Assembly: GCF_022682495.2 (NCBI RefSeq)
Contig: NC_071389.1
Coordinates: forward strand, 99,365,951 to 99,429,950
DNA from: Desmodus rotundus
Lineage: Eukaryota; Chordata; Mammalia; Chiroptera; Phyllostomidae
Length of the DNA: 64,000 bases
Direction: 5' to 3'
A model generated the notes under the pieces. It saw nothing but the letters and a program-made list of their open reading frames with translations. It was not told the origin of the DNA and ran no database searches. The position numbers and the translations under genes were made by a program. Positions 33,446 to 45,500 of the stretch are shown here, in pieces (within the stretch, counting starts at the first letter, position 1; each line of letters opens with the position of its first letter).

Positions 33446-34048
33446 TCAATAGAAAAAAAAGGAAACAAAATATAACCACAGACATTGAAGTTAAGAACAA
33501 TCTAACAATGGACAGGGAGGAGTGGGGAGGGGACAGTGAGGAGAGGGTATTACAGGAACTACTATAAAGGACACATGGAGAAAATCAAGGGGGAGGGAGG
33601 AGGTGGGGCCTGGAGGGGTGTTCAGCTGGGGTGGGGTAGAGGGATGGGAAGAAAAGGCACACAACTGTAATTGAATAACAATAAAAAATTTAAAAAAAGA
33701 AAAGAAAGGACATATGGACAAAATCAAGGGGGAGGGTGGCGGTGGGGGAGGGAGGGGGTTTCGGCTGTGGTGGGGTGGATGGATGGGGAGAAAAGGCACA
33801 CAACTGTAATTGAAGAACAATACAAAATTAAAACAAAAAAAGAACAATCTAAGAATGGTCAGGGGGCAGTTGGGAGGGACAGTAGGAGAGGGGATTACAG
33901 CCAGTACTCTAAAGGACACATGGAGAAAATCAAGGGGGAGGGTGGAGGTGGGGAAGGGATGGGGGTTCAGCTGGGGTGGAGTGGAGGGATGGGGAGAAAA
34001 GGCACACAATTGTAATTGAATAACAATAAGAAATTAAAATTAAAAAAA
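33446..34048 (+). repeat. Three tandem 3'-UTR tails at the L1-C end
   Basis: Unit 1 (to ~33705), unit 2 (~33706-33838) and unit 3 (~33839-34048) each carry the G-rich tract (GGGGGAGGGTGG), GGGGAGAAAAGGCACACAA, CTGTAATTGAA-AACAATA and an A-rich end. Unit 2 starts at GGACATATGGAC and unit 3 at GAACAATCTAA, so they are 5'-truncated to different points. All lie inside the L1-C target-site duplication. Confidence 0.85.
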
Positions 34049-34569
34049 GAAAAGGAATGAAGTATTGATACATACTCTCAGATGAATAAAACTCAAAGAC
34101 ATTATGCTCAGTGAAAGAAGCCAGTCAAAAAAGACCACATATTATATGAACTCATTTATATGTGATGTGCAGTACAGGCAAATCTTTAGAAACAGAAAGT
34201 AGATTATTGCCTATAGCTGGGTAAAAAAGAATGTGTACAAAATTAGTATTTGAGATGATGAAAATGTTTTAAATTTATACTGTGGTTATGGTTGCACAAA
34301 TTCTTTTGGTTGTACAACTTTTAAAATATATGAGAATTCATTAAATTGTTCATTTAAATGAGTGAACTTTATGGTATGTACAATTATATCTTTAAAAAGC
34401 TGTTAAAAACAACTATAGGTAACTAAAGCTGTGGTATTTTGCTAAAGTCAATAAACCTTTTGTAATATGAATAAACATCTAATAATTGGTTAGTTTTGAA
34501 ACTATCTGTGTAGAAATAACCAGTGATCATAAATCAGAGCATTTATTAAGTTCTTTTAAAAAGTCACTT

Positions 34570-34574
34570 CTTTT

Positions 34575-34606
<32 letters not shown>

Positions 34607-34613
34607 TTTTTTT
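34570..34613. repeat. (CTTT)n microsatellite
   Basis: Eight or more CTTT units end in a T run. It may derive from the A-tail of the minus-strand L1 end that follows. Confidence 0.95.
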
Positions 34614-34621
34614 GCCATGGC

Positions 34622-34890
34622 AAACTTCCTTTATTGTTTCTTTTTTATTGCTGTTAAAGTACAGTTTTCTCCATTTTTGTCCCCACTCTGTCTCACCACA
34701 CATCCCCACCTCCCACCCTCAATCCTATCTGCTTTGTCTTTGTCCGTGTGTCCTTTATATATGTTTCTTGACCACCCTTCCCTATTTTCACCCATTATAC
34801 CTCTTTCCATCCATCTGGTTACTGTCAGTTTGTTCTTTATTTCAATGTCCCTGGTTATATTTTGCTTGCTTGCTTATTTAGTTTTCATCA
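34622..34890 (-). mobile_element. L1 3' end, minus strand, older type
   Basis: Reversed L1 3' UTR: TTTTATTGCTGTTAAAGTACAG, CTCCATTTTTGTCCCC, TTATATATGTTTCTTGACC, TTCAATGTCCCTGGTTATATT. It forms an inverted repeat with the plus-strand copy at 35138-35390. Confidence 0.8.
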
Positions 34891-34924
34891 AGATCCATCA
34901 ATCTCTGTCAACTTGAAATTGAGA

Positions 34925-35395
34925 CCAAGTGCCCAGCAGTAAATGAGGAGATCAAAAAACTGGTACATTTACACAATGGAATACTATGCAGCACAAAGAA
35001 AGAAGGAACAAGGAACTCCCCCCTTCATGACAGCATGGATGGAACTGGAGAGCATTATGCTAAGTGAAATGAACCAGGCAGTGAAAGACAAATACCATAT
35101 GATCTCACTTGTAAGTGGAACCTAATCAATGAAACAAACAAGCTAGCAAAAGAGAACCAGAGACATAGAAATGAAGAACACAATGACAGTAACCAGAGGG
35201 GAGGGGAGAGAGTGATAACAAGGGAAAGAAGGGGAATGGTCCTCAAGGGATATGTGTAAAGGGTCCATGGACAAAGACCATGGGAAGTGAGGGAGGATTG
35301 AACATAGGATGTTGGCATAGGTAAGGCAGAGGAGAGAGTTATAGGGGCAAAATAAGGACAACTGTAATTGAACAACAATAAAAAAGAATAAAAAG
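34925..35395 (+). mobile_element. L1 3' end, plus strand, older type
   Basis: It opens in the ORF2 end (CCAAGTGCCCAGCAGTAAATG, the YYAAQRKKE and MELESIMLSEMNQAV frame at 34943-35125), then a G-rich 3' UTR, GACAACTGTAATTGAACAAC and AATAAAAAAG. The ORF2 C-terminus is locally open for 60 codons but is only a fragment. Confidence 0.85.
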
Positions 35396-38042
35396 GATAA
35401 TAAAGGAATACTACAAATAAAAGAAACAGACAAAAATTTTAAGCTTAAATTATTTAAATGTCCACTGTCCTGGACAAATACAAGATTTAGGTCTCAATTA
35501 GAAATTGTTCCAATTTGAGAGCTTACGTATTAAATAACTGGTATCCAGGGCAGAAAGTCCTGAATAATTCACATTCCTCTTCTATTATGTAGTCTGTGAT
35601 TGTTGTGTCTGCTAAAGAGATGAAAATTCAAAATGGAAAACAGAATTTTAGGTTAAATTTACATTCCATACTAGTGAGATATACTCTAAAATTAACCCAA
35701 GGATGCATTTATCATATTTCAGATTTCTTTTTCAAACTAATTCCACATGCATTTATCTTATTTGGCCTTGGGGAAAAAAAGCTGTGTGTTAGGCATTAAA
35801 GTAACTATTAATTTTTTAAATTAGAGAGCTTTAATAACAAGACTTAGTACATAATTTGGCATTGGGTAGTGCCATTTTCATCATATCTCCCCATCTTTCC
35901 TCAGTAAAGAGAGATTACACATCCATAAAGAAAGTGAATGGCTAAACCGAAAACTAATACTTCACCTAGGGTGATGTGTGAATAAGAATTCGTTCTTGGA
36001 ATCAAAATATATTTCAGGAACAAAGAAGTTTTAACCTCATGCTAATTTCATCAGTTAATCATTTTAGGTATTTTAATTTAAGTTTGCATTTAAGATTCCT
36101 ATCCTCAAAATGCTAATCTTCCAGAAATGACTTTTAGGGGCTTTCAGTTTTAGTTCAAAGAGGATTGTTTATGTTCACCAATGAAGCCTTATCTTAAGAT
36201 TTTGTTGGATTCTTAGCTCCAATGCTCATAAAGACTATCAAAGAGATATGCTTTTTATTCACTTCTCCCCAACTTTTTGCAATAATGGATGGCTGATTTT
36301 AGAATTTGCAATTTAATAAAGCTAAACTAATCAAATAAGTAGAAGTACAAGAGGATATCTCAACTTGATATATTGTTCATGTTTAATTCTTTCATGCTAT
36401 GGGGCCAGTATGTATAGAAGTCGTGAGGTTTCAGAAATTGTTGAAGATCCTTCAAAGCAAAATCAGTTTTACAAAAATCTCTTCCTCCCCACTCCTTTTA
36501 GTCATATGATCAGATAATGTGCTTGATTCCTATAAACAGGTAATCCACCAGGCTGCACTCCAGACAGTTAAGTAGCTTTAATATAAACTCTTATTGCAAA
36601 GGAGGAGAATGCAAGATAAAAGCATCATTTGTCTTTTGAGCACTTATTGAAAATCTACCCATTATACAATGCCTATCTAAATGAAAGCTACTGGTGCCTT
36701 TCTGATGTGCAGGAATTTCCTTCCTCCTGTGAGGAGTCAATGACCCAAAGTTTCTTTTCCCCTGGCAAAATGTGGGTATTTACTTTCTGCACATTCCAGG
36801 GCCTTGATTGATGGCTAAACTGAACTTGGCCTGCACTGAGCTAAGGGGATCAACACTTGGACAGATTCTTTGTTCTGTCCCATGGTGCCATCAACTTGGA
36901 GTAGTCAGTCAGTGGACTCAGGGGCCTTTCAATGGGAGGACAGATACTATAGCTTACAGATAGAGCAACAAAGGTTTGTTTATAGTGTGGGGGCCTCCTC
37001 TAAAAAATAGCTTATTTTGTGTTAGGGTATTTATCATATGCTCATGTCATCATTTCAGGGTTACTGTGGCAGTCCTACTTCAGACAGTACAAGAAACCTT
37101 TTATCTATGAATGCGAATATTGCTTTGAAGCCTGGGCAAGAAATACGTTACAAGTTTAGTGATATAGAAGCTCAGATGGTTGAGTAAGAAGTGAGAAAGG
37201 ATAAAGAAAGATATAGAGCTGCTAATGGGAAAATGAGTGAAAAATAATCTAATCATTCTTTAGAGAAATAAATCCTTTATTCCCCACTTTACTAAAAAAT
37301 CTCAAATATTTAAGGTCATGTAAGTGTGGTTTCATCTTATTCTTCATTTGGTTTTATGATTTGCAATAAAACAAATATTTCAAGACATTCAAATTAACTG
37401 GATTATTTTTTTACTCACAGAGTGTTAGAATTATAGTACCTTGGGTAAATAGAGATTATCTTGCCAATGCTGCTTTCATGGAAACACGTCTCTTAATTCA
37501 TGTAAAATTTTATTTTAGTTTAGTATTCTTTGTTCAAAAAAGACATGAAGCAGATAATTTTGAATTGTTTTAGTTTATTAAAGCTAAATTTCCTTGAATA
37601 TTTTACTTCCCTAAACTGATTTTCCATTCATTCATATTTTTGACTATTTGATCGTTTTCTCAAATATTTCCTTATTGCACATATGGAAAAATATTCATTT
37701 TGTTTTAATGAACTAGATGTATAGAATAATCAATTAAACATTTTAAAGAACACTACAGTTTTAAAAGGAATTATGCTTTGTTAATCCTAAATATTCATAT
37801 TATAGTCCGTTCTTAAAACCATAAATTTGTTCTTTGTGATAGTAATGTTTTAAAACATAAATTTAATATTCTGTTTTCAATAGCATAAAAATGTATTGGG
37901 ACAAGGTGTATTAATTTTAATGTGTTCAAGTACAAGCAACATAAATCAGACTTACTAGCTCAAATCACATGATGCTTGTTATTTATTTAGTAAATATTTT
38001 GGAAGTGGCAATTTCAAGGCTTTTCAGCTGTTTTGTTTCAGC
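35396..38042. other. 2.6 kb of unrecognised, mostly AT-rich DNA
   Basis: No exon-like frame, CpG island or clear repeat is seen. It is the longest stretch here not explained by recent elements. Ancient decayed repeats are likely but cannot be named by eye. Confidence 0.45.
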
Positions 38043-38056
38043 ATTCGAAATATTTT

Positions 38057-38266
38057 TTAAGGTTAATTTGATTTTTATTCAAAGGAGAGGGAAAAGGAAA
38101 GAGAAAAAACATTGATGGGAGAGAGAAACACCAGTTGGCTGCTTTCTGCATGCCCCCCAACCAGGGATAGATCTTGCAACCCAGGCATGTATCCAGACTG
38201 GGAATCAATCTGGCAACCCTATGGTTACAGGATGATGCTCCAACCAAGCCATTCCACCTAAGGCCT
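38057..38266 (-). mobile_element. VES-like SINE, copy 2
   Basis: Minus-strand VES: a tRNA-like head at the right (TGGTTGGAGCATCATCCTG on the minus strand), the CCCAACCAGGGATAGATC and GGCATGTATCCAGACTGG body, and an A/G-rich tail to the left. The flanks ATTCGAAATATTTT (38043-38056) and ATTCAAAATATTTT (38267-38280) are a 13/14 duplication. Confidence 0.8.
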
Positions 38267-38280
38267 ATTCAAAATATTTT

Positions 38281-38716
38281 GATTTCTTGTCTTTATACAT
38301 GTCTTTTTTGTTGTTGTTTTAAGAAAATAAATAAAAGTAAAAAAAAACCACCCAATATAATCCCATCACCTATATTCAACAATTACAAAATTTTGTTTTT
38401 ATATTTGTTTCCCTTTTCTCTCTTGCTGGATTATATAAAAAAGCATATATAATACTTCAGCATTCACCACCAAAAAATTAACAATGTCTCCTTTATATTA
38501 CCTCATACTCAGTCCATATTAAAAAAGAACAAATAGCCTGCCTTTCTGATTCATCCAAGTTTAGAGGAGTCACCTGCTTTGGTTTAAGCGATCTTCTTTA
38601 TCAGATTCTTTTGGACTAAGCCTGATGCATGTATAATTTGTTTTTAATCTGCAAATTAGCTAAAAAGTTGCAAGAGGTATTAGTGATGACAGTGGATTTA
38701 TTCATTCATTCAACGA
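38281..38716. other. Unrecognised AT-rich sequence between two VES SINEs
   Basis: No supported feature. CTCCTTTATATTACC and neighbouring text may be an old L1 3' region, but the match is too weak to call. Confidence 0.35.
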
Positions 38717-38733
38717 CATTAAATCTATTTTTA

Positions 38734-38953
38734 AAAGATTTTATTTACTTACTTTTAGAGAGAGAAGGGGAGGGAAAAACAGAGGGAGAGAAACATCAGT
38801 GTGTGAGAGACACATCTATTGATGGCCTCTCACATGCCCCCAACTGGTGTCTTGGCCGGCAACTCTGCCATGTCCTCTAATGGGGAATCATAGCTGCAAC
38901 CTTTTGGTTCACAGGATGGCGTTCAATCCACTGAGTCACACCAGTCAGCATGT
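38734..38953 (-). mobile_element. VES-like SINE, copy 3
   Basis: The best-preserved SINE here. The body reads AAGATTTTATTTACTTAC, then GAGAGAGAAGGGGAGGG, ACATCAGTGTGTGAGAGA and GGCCTCTCACATGCCCCC, with the tRNA-like head at the right end (minus-strand TGGTGTGACTCAGTGGATTG). The identical 17-mer CATTAAATCTATTTTTA flanks it at 38717-38733 and 38954-38970. The poly(A) side shares the duplication's A/T run. Confidence 0.9.
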
Positions 38954-39255
38954 CATTAAATCTATTTTTATTTTGAAGCAAAGTTCATTTGATTATAGAT
39001 TCTTTTCAAGTTTGTTTTCCACTTCCATGCAATAAAATTCAATGGAAGAAACATATTAATGAGCTTAGTTTCTATTTAATGGCAGCATTATTTTCTCTCT
39101 ATCTTTGTAACTAACTAGCCTAATCAGTTAGAGCCATATGTCTCTGTGTATAAAAAACAAGATGATTAATGCTAAACTATAACAGGAGGTTCAAATGGGA
39201 AAACACAAATAAGAGTGAAAAGTTTAATATACAATGTGCTACATAAAAGCAAACA

Positions 39256-40095
39256 AATTTCTTTTTTTTTAAAGTGTATAGTTCAATGTGTTTTAACATA
39301 TTTATGGAGTGGTACAACTATCACCATGGTCTAAGTTCAGAATATTTTGTCATTTGAAAAGGAATTTCTGTGTCTTTATAGCAGTTGTACACATTAGTAG
39401 TTGATCCCTCCTTATGCCCCCTGTCCTGCTATAAGCAATCACTAATTTATGTTTTGTCTTTACGGACCTGCTTAATCTAATCATTTCAAACAAATCAAAT
39501 CATATATTATAGGGTCCTTGTTTCTGGCTTCTTTCTCTTAGCATAATCTTCTTAAGGTTCATCCATGTTACAGCATGACTTAATATTACTTTCCTTCTAA
39601 ATTACTGAATAATATTCCATTGTATTGATATATCACATTTTGTTTATCCATTTATCAGTTGATGGGAATGGGGTTATTTCTGTTTTGGGGATATAATGAA
39701 TAATGCAACTATGAATATTCATGTATAAGTTTTCTGTGGATATATTTTTATTTCTCTTGGGTATATAGCTAGGAATTACTGGGGCACATGGTAATTAATT
39801 CTATCATTATCATTGGGAATAGTTACCAAACTGTTTCCAGAGTGACTGTAACATCTTAGGATCCCACCAGGAACGTGTGAGGGTCCTGTTTCTCCACATC
39901 TCATCATTGCTTGCCATTGTCTGTCTTACTTACTGAAATCATCCTACTGGGTGTGAAATGTTGTGATTTGGATTTGTATTTCTCTAAATTTAGTAATGTT
40001 CAGCATCTTTCATGCACTTATTCCTCATTTGTTTATCTTCCTTTGAGAAAGATTGGTTCATTACTTTGCTCTTTGAAAACAAATACAGAGTGTAC
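39256..40095 (-). mobile_element. Ancient L1 ORF2 end and 3' UTR, minus strand
   Basis: It has the well-known old L1 order in reverse: GTGTATAGTTCAATGTG, GTACAACTATCACCATGG, AGCATAATCTTCTTAAGGTTC, CTGAATAATATTCCATTGTA, GTTTATCCATTTATCAGTTG and TTGGGTATATAGCTAGG. L1-E cuts it at ~40097. The 285 bases to its left (38971-39255) hold nothing I can name. Confidence 0.8.
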
Positions 40096-40829
40096 AGATG
40101 GGCTAACTGGGTGCACAAGCCCAAAACCCCCGGGTGGGTGCGTACCGCAATCAGCGGCCTGGGAGCCGACGCCTAAAACCTCGGGTGGATACTCACCTTG
40201 ATCAGTGGCCTGGCTGCCCAGGGGTGACCACGCATGAAGCACCAGGCACTGAACACCTCTGACCTAGCCCCTGCATACAGAGCCCTGCAGGGCCTACTGG
40301 CTCTCTAGGAGGAAGGCAGAACACTCAGTAGAGGGGAGCTGCATGGTTAGGGTAGACTGCAGTCCCCAGAAAGACTTGACTCAGTAGGGTGCTGAACTAC
40401 CCTGAAGGAGCACCGAGAGCCCCTAGCATCTAGGACAGCAAAGAGCAAGAAGGTGGAGTGTGAGTTGCCCCTAATTGGTGCACCTCAAGGACAGCACAAC
40501 TGGTGGACTAAAGGCATAGGGGGGAGCAGAAGGACACTGAGGAACTGGACTGAAGGCTGGACAACAGCAAAGAGTGTGGCTCATGAAGGGAGAAAAGTGA
40601 AACCAATCCCTACACCCACCCCCTCCTGTTTCACAGACAGGAAGACCAGCAGAACTGACGTGACTGGCTTAAAGCCAGCAGATGACTTTTTTTCTTTCTT
40701 CTTTCCCCTAAAATCCTTCATCCTTTCTGTCCTTCTTTCTTGTTTTATTCCTTCTTCCTTCCATCCTTTACTTCTTTATTCCTTCTTCCTGCCTTATTTT
40801 ATTTATGTTTTTATTTAATTTTGGTTAAG

Positions 40830-40953
40830 ATTCCTTCTTTTCTTTCCTCCGATCTTTCCCTTCTTCCTTCCTTCCTTCCATTCCTTTTCTATTCCTTTTT
40901 CCTTCCTTCCCTTCTCCTTTTTTTTCTTCTTTCTCCTTTTCCCACAGGTGAGA
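40830..40953 (+). promoter_or_regulatory. Pyrimidine tract with acceptor-donor splice motif, L1-E
   Basis: A CTTCCTT-rich tract from 40830 has no AG until CCCACAG at 40941-40947, immediately followed by GTGAGA (40948-40953). It has the same layout as L1-C, L1-D and L1-F. Confidence 0.6.
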
Positions 40954-41589
40954 CAATAAAACATGGAGCTCTGAAAAGATCAGAGTTACACCCAAACAGG
41001 GGTCATCCTAATAACCAAGACAGTGAGACAAAATTCACTTTGCTACTCCAGAGAACTTGCAAGGCGAGAGCAGTGAACACCAGTACACCTGCTAGAAGAG
41101 GAAACCCACAGAAAAAGGAACCACCAACAGATAACAATGGAAGAAGGTGAAGAAGGGAGTGCAAGCCACACTGACCTAATTCCAGGACTGATCTGGAAAT
41201 ACAACTAAATAGTGGAGAAATTACTCAGAACAAACAACTGAACAAGAGCAAGAGAGAAGACTCAAAACCTTGTACACACAGAAGAATCAGCCTCAACACA
41301 AACTGTCCACATCTGAATAACAGAACACAAGATGTGGTAGATGGACTGACCCTCAATTCACCAGCCTAAGGGAAGGGCCATCAAAGAAAGACCCAACAAA
41401 AATCAAAACCCAAAGACATACAGAGAGCCAACATAAACAACAGCCTATGACCAGTGAGCTCAGGATATTAAGGAGACAGCACCACTGAATCCCACTTGCA
41501 TTCTACCATAGAAGTTCATACCATAGACCCAGGGAGTCAGAACAGATCAATTGAAGAAGCAGAGGCTAACAAGAAGAGTCTCACACCCA

Positions 41590-42518
41590 ATGGGAAGACA
41601 AAGAAAGAATACCCAAATGAAAGGAAAGGAGGAAGCCTCAGAAAGAATGCTAAAAGTAATACAAGCAAGTCAACTATCAGATACTGAGTTCAAAGCAATG
41701 GTTATCAGGAAGCTCACTGAGCTCACAGAGAGTAACCAGAAGCTACAGGGAAACTACAATGAACTCACTGAAAACTATATCAACATGAAAAAGGAAATAG
41801 AAACTATCAAAAGGGCGAAGAGGAAATGAAGAATAAAATTACTGAACTGAAGAACACAGTAGAAGGAATCAAAAACGGATATGATGAAGCAGAGGATCAG
41901 ATCAGCGAGCAGGAGGACAAAGTAGGAAAAAACAACCAGAAACAGCAAGAAAAGGAAAAGAAGGTAGAGAGAATGAAGAGGAATTAAGGGAAATGAAGGA
42001 CAACATGAAACAAAATAATGTAATAATATCTGTAAAATAAGGATACCAGAAGGAGAAGAAGAAGAGCAAGGGATAGAAAACCTGTTTGAAAAAGTACTGT
42101 TGGAAAATTTCCCTAATATGATGAGAGAAAAAGTCACAAAAATCCAGGAAACACGGACAGTCCCAAGCAAGAGGAAAACAAAGAGGCCCACTGCAAGACA
42201 CATCATAATTAAAATGGCAAAATTCCAAGACAAAGAGAGGATCTTACAGGCAGCAGGGGAGAACCAAGAAGTAACATACAAGGGAGCCTCAGTAAAGTTA
42301 GCAGCAGACTTCTCAATGGAAACGCTCCAGCCAGAAGAGAATGTCAAAAAATATTCCAAGTAATGAGAACTACAGGCCTGCAACGAAGGCTACTTTATAG
42401 AGCAAGGTTCTCAATCAAGATAGAAGGCCAAATAAATAGCTTCCCAGACAAAAGAAGTCTAAAAGAATATACCTCCACCAAAGCAGCTCTGCAAGAGATG
42501 CTAAAGGGACTGCTTTAA
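41590..42518 (+). pseudogene. L1-E ORF1, frameshifted
   Basis: ATG 41590-41592 (MGRQRKNTQ) to TAA 42516-42518, 929 bases. The coiled-coil N-terminus is open for ~80 codons, then is broken near 41810. The RRM (IPEGEEEEQGIENLFEKVL) and C-terminal domain (YKGASVKLAADFSMETLQ) lie in other frames, with small indels near 42020 and 42340. It is inactive. Confidence 0.85.
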
Positions 42519-42560
42519 TGAAAAGAACGAAAAGAGAAAGACAGAGGAACACAGGAAAAA

Positions 42561-45500
42561 ATGGAAATGAAAACTACCTATCAATAAAAACCTTAAAAGT
42601 AAATGGATTAAATGGTCTAATCAAAAGACATACAATAGCTGAATGGATAAGAAAACATGATGCACACATATACTGCATACAAGACACCCACCTTATAACA
42701 AAAGTCCTAAACAGACTGAAAGTGAAGAGCTGGAAACAAATTTTCCAAGCAACGGACAGGAAAAGAAGCAGGGGTAGCGATACTCATATCAGACATAATA
42801 GACTTCCAAAGAAGGTCCATAAGGAGAGACCCAGAAGGTCACTACATAATGCTCAAAGGAAGAACCCACCGAAAAGACATAAACATTGTATATATATATG
42901 CACCCAACACAGGAACATCCAAATACATAAAGAAAATATTGGAGGACTTCAAGAAAGATACTGAGATCAACACAATTATGGTAGGGACTTTAACACCCCA
43001 CTGTCAAAAATGGACAGATCTTTCAAAGAAAATATCAACAAGGATATTGTGTCACTGAACAATACCCTAGATGAAATGGACTTAACTGATATATAGAGAG
43101 CCCTTCATCCCAAAGAAGCAAACTACACATTCTTTTCAAGTGTGCATAGAACATTTTCAAGGATAGGCCACATGATATGACACAAAGCAAGCATCAACAA
43201 ATTCAAGAAAATTCAAGCATTTTCTCTGACCACAAGGGATTGAAAGTAGAAACCAACCCCAAAGGAAAAAAACCTAAAACACTCAAAATGATGGAGACTG
43301 AATAGCATGCTATTAAACAATGGATGGGTCAAGAATGAGATTAGGGAAGAAATCAAAAAGTTTCTAGAAATAAACAAAAATGAACTCACAACAATGCAAA
43401 CCTTATGGGACACAGCAAAGGCAGTCCTGAGAGGGAAGTTCATAGCAACGCAGGCCTACCTTAAAAAGATAGAAACATTTCAAACAAACAACCTAACCCT
43501 ACGCCTACAAGAACTCGAGGAACAACAAAAAAGACAGCCCAGAGAAAGGAGAAGGAAGGATATAACCAAGATCAGAGCAGAGTTAAATGACATAGAGACT
43601 AATAGCGCCATTCTAAGGATCAATGAATCCAGGAGCTGGTTCTTTGAAAAGATAAACAAAACCGACAAGCCTTTAAAAGACTCATCAAAAAAAAAAGAGA
43701 GAGGATCCAAATAAACACAATTAGAAGTGAAAGAGGAGAGATTACAACTGATACTACAGAAATACAAAAGATTGTAAGAAATTACTATGAAGAACTTTAT
43801 GCGAAGAAATTTGAAAACCCAGGTGAAATGGACACATTTCTAGAAAAATATAATCTTCCAAAACTGAATGAAGAAGAAGCAGAAAACCTAAACAGACAAA
43901 TAACAGCAGATTAAATTCAAGCAGTACTAAAAAAATTCTCAACACACAAAAGCCCTGGACCAGATGGTTTCACAGGAGAACTCTACAAAGGATTTAATGT
44001 CCTTTCAGACTATTCAAAAAAGTTCAAAATGATGGAGGACTCATAAGCTCTTTTTATGAAGCCAGCATCATCCTAATCCCAAAACCAGATAAAGATACAA
44101 CGAAGAAAGAAAACTTCAGGCCAATATCGCTGATGAACACAGACGCTAAAATTCTCAACAAAATATTGGCAAACCGCATCCAGCAATACATTAAAAAGAT
44201 CACCCACTATGACCAAGTGGGATTCATCCCAGGGATGCGAAGATGATACAATATTTGCAAATCAATAAACATAATACATCATATCAATAACAGCAAAGAC
44301 AGAAATCACATGATCATATCAATAGATGAAAAAGCATTTGATAAGGTATAGCACCCATTTCTGATAAAAACACTCAGCAAAGTGGGAATAAAGGGAGCAT
44401 TCCTCAACTTAATAAAGGCCATATATGAGACACCTACAGCCAACATCATACTCAATGGACAAAAACTTAGAGCTTTCCCACTAAGATCAGGAACAAGACA
44501 AGGATGCCCTCTTTCACCACTCTTATTCAACATAGTATTGAACATCCTAGCCACAGCAATCAGACAGGAAAAAGAAATAAAAGGCATCAAAATCAGAAAG
44601 GAGGAAATGAAACTGTCACTGTTTGGAGATGACATGAGAGTGAGCAGGGAAAATCCTATAGACTCCACCAAACGTCTGCTTGACCTAATAAATGATAATT
44701 TGGCATAACAGCGGGATACAAATTCAATGTTCAGAAATCAAAGGCATTCTTGTATACCAACAATGAAACAGCAGAAACTGAAATCAGGAAAAGTATCCCA
44801 TTTGACATAGCAATAAGAAAAATAAAGTACCTAGGAATCAACCTAACCAAGGAGGTAAAAGACCTGTATTCAGAAAACTACACAACATTGAAGAAAGAAA
44901 TTAAGGAAGACACAAACAAATGGAAGTATGTACCATGCTCATGGATTGGTACAATTAACATCATCATACTACCCAAAGTGATTTACTACCCAAAGTGATT
45001 TACTACCCAAAGTGATTTATACTACCCAAAGTGATTTATAGGTTCAATGCAATCCCTATTAAAGTACCAATGACATATTCCACAGATATAGAGAAAACAT
45101 TTGAGAAATTTATATAGAACCATAAACGACCCTGATAGCTGTAGCAATTTTCAGAAGGAAGAAGAAACAGGAGGAATCGCAATACCTGATACCAAACTGT
45201 AATACAAGGCCACTGTAATCAAAACAGCCTGGACCTGGCATAAAAACAGACAGATAGCCCAATGGAACAGAACAGAAAGTCCAGAAATAAACCCAAGTCT
45301 TTACAGTCAATTAATATTTGACAAAAGAGGCAGGAGCATGAAATGGAGAAAAAGTAGCCTCTTCAACAAGTGGTGTTGGGAGATATGGACAAGTATGTGC
45401 AAAAAAATGAAACTCAATCACCAACTTACACCACACACACAAAAAAATTCAAGATCGATAAAAGACTTAAATATAAGTCGTAACACCATAAAAGCCCTGA

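Larger units (their letters stand above)
26980..34048 (+). mobile_element. L1-C: full-length plus-strand LINE-1
   Basis: A 7,069-base insertion flanked by GAAAAGGAATGAAGT at 26965-26979 and 34049-34063. It starts with the L1 5' end (GGGGAAGATGGCGGC) and has a 1.68-kb 5' UTR, ORF1 (28663-29583), ORF2 (29630-33445) and a 3' region made of three tandem tail units. Both ORFs carry indels, so it is older than L1-D but otherwise complete. The 5' UTR is moderately CpG-rich and holds the pyrimidine tract plus CACAG-GTGAGA motif. Confidence 0.9.
26911..34480 (+). mobile_element. Ancient L1 3' end (plus strand), split by L1-C
   Basis: Pieces 26911-26979 (CCATAATGGAATATTAG, AAAAGGAATGAAGT) and 34049 to ~34480 (ACATTATGCTCAGTGAAAG, CTGGGTAAAAAAGAATG, then ACTTTATGGTATGTACAATTA) join into an old L1 ORF2 end and 3' UTR. 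L1-C occupies the middle. The boundary at 34480 is approximate. Confidence 0.75.

Noticed and set aside
34622..35395. Single twin-primed L1
   Set aside because: Both arms include the same 3' terminal region, which one twin-primed copy cannot contain twice; two insertions fit better.
44968..45037. CRISPR-like array
   Set aside because: Units are tandem without spacers and lie inside a mammalian L1.
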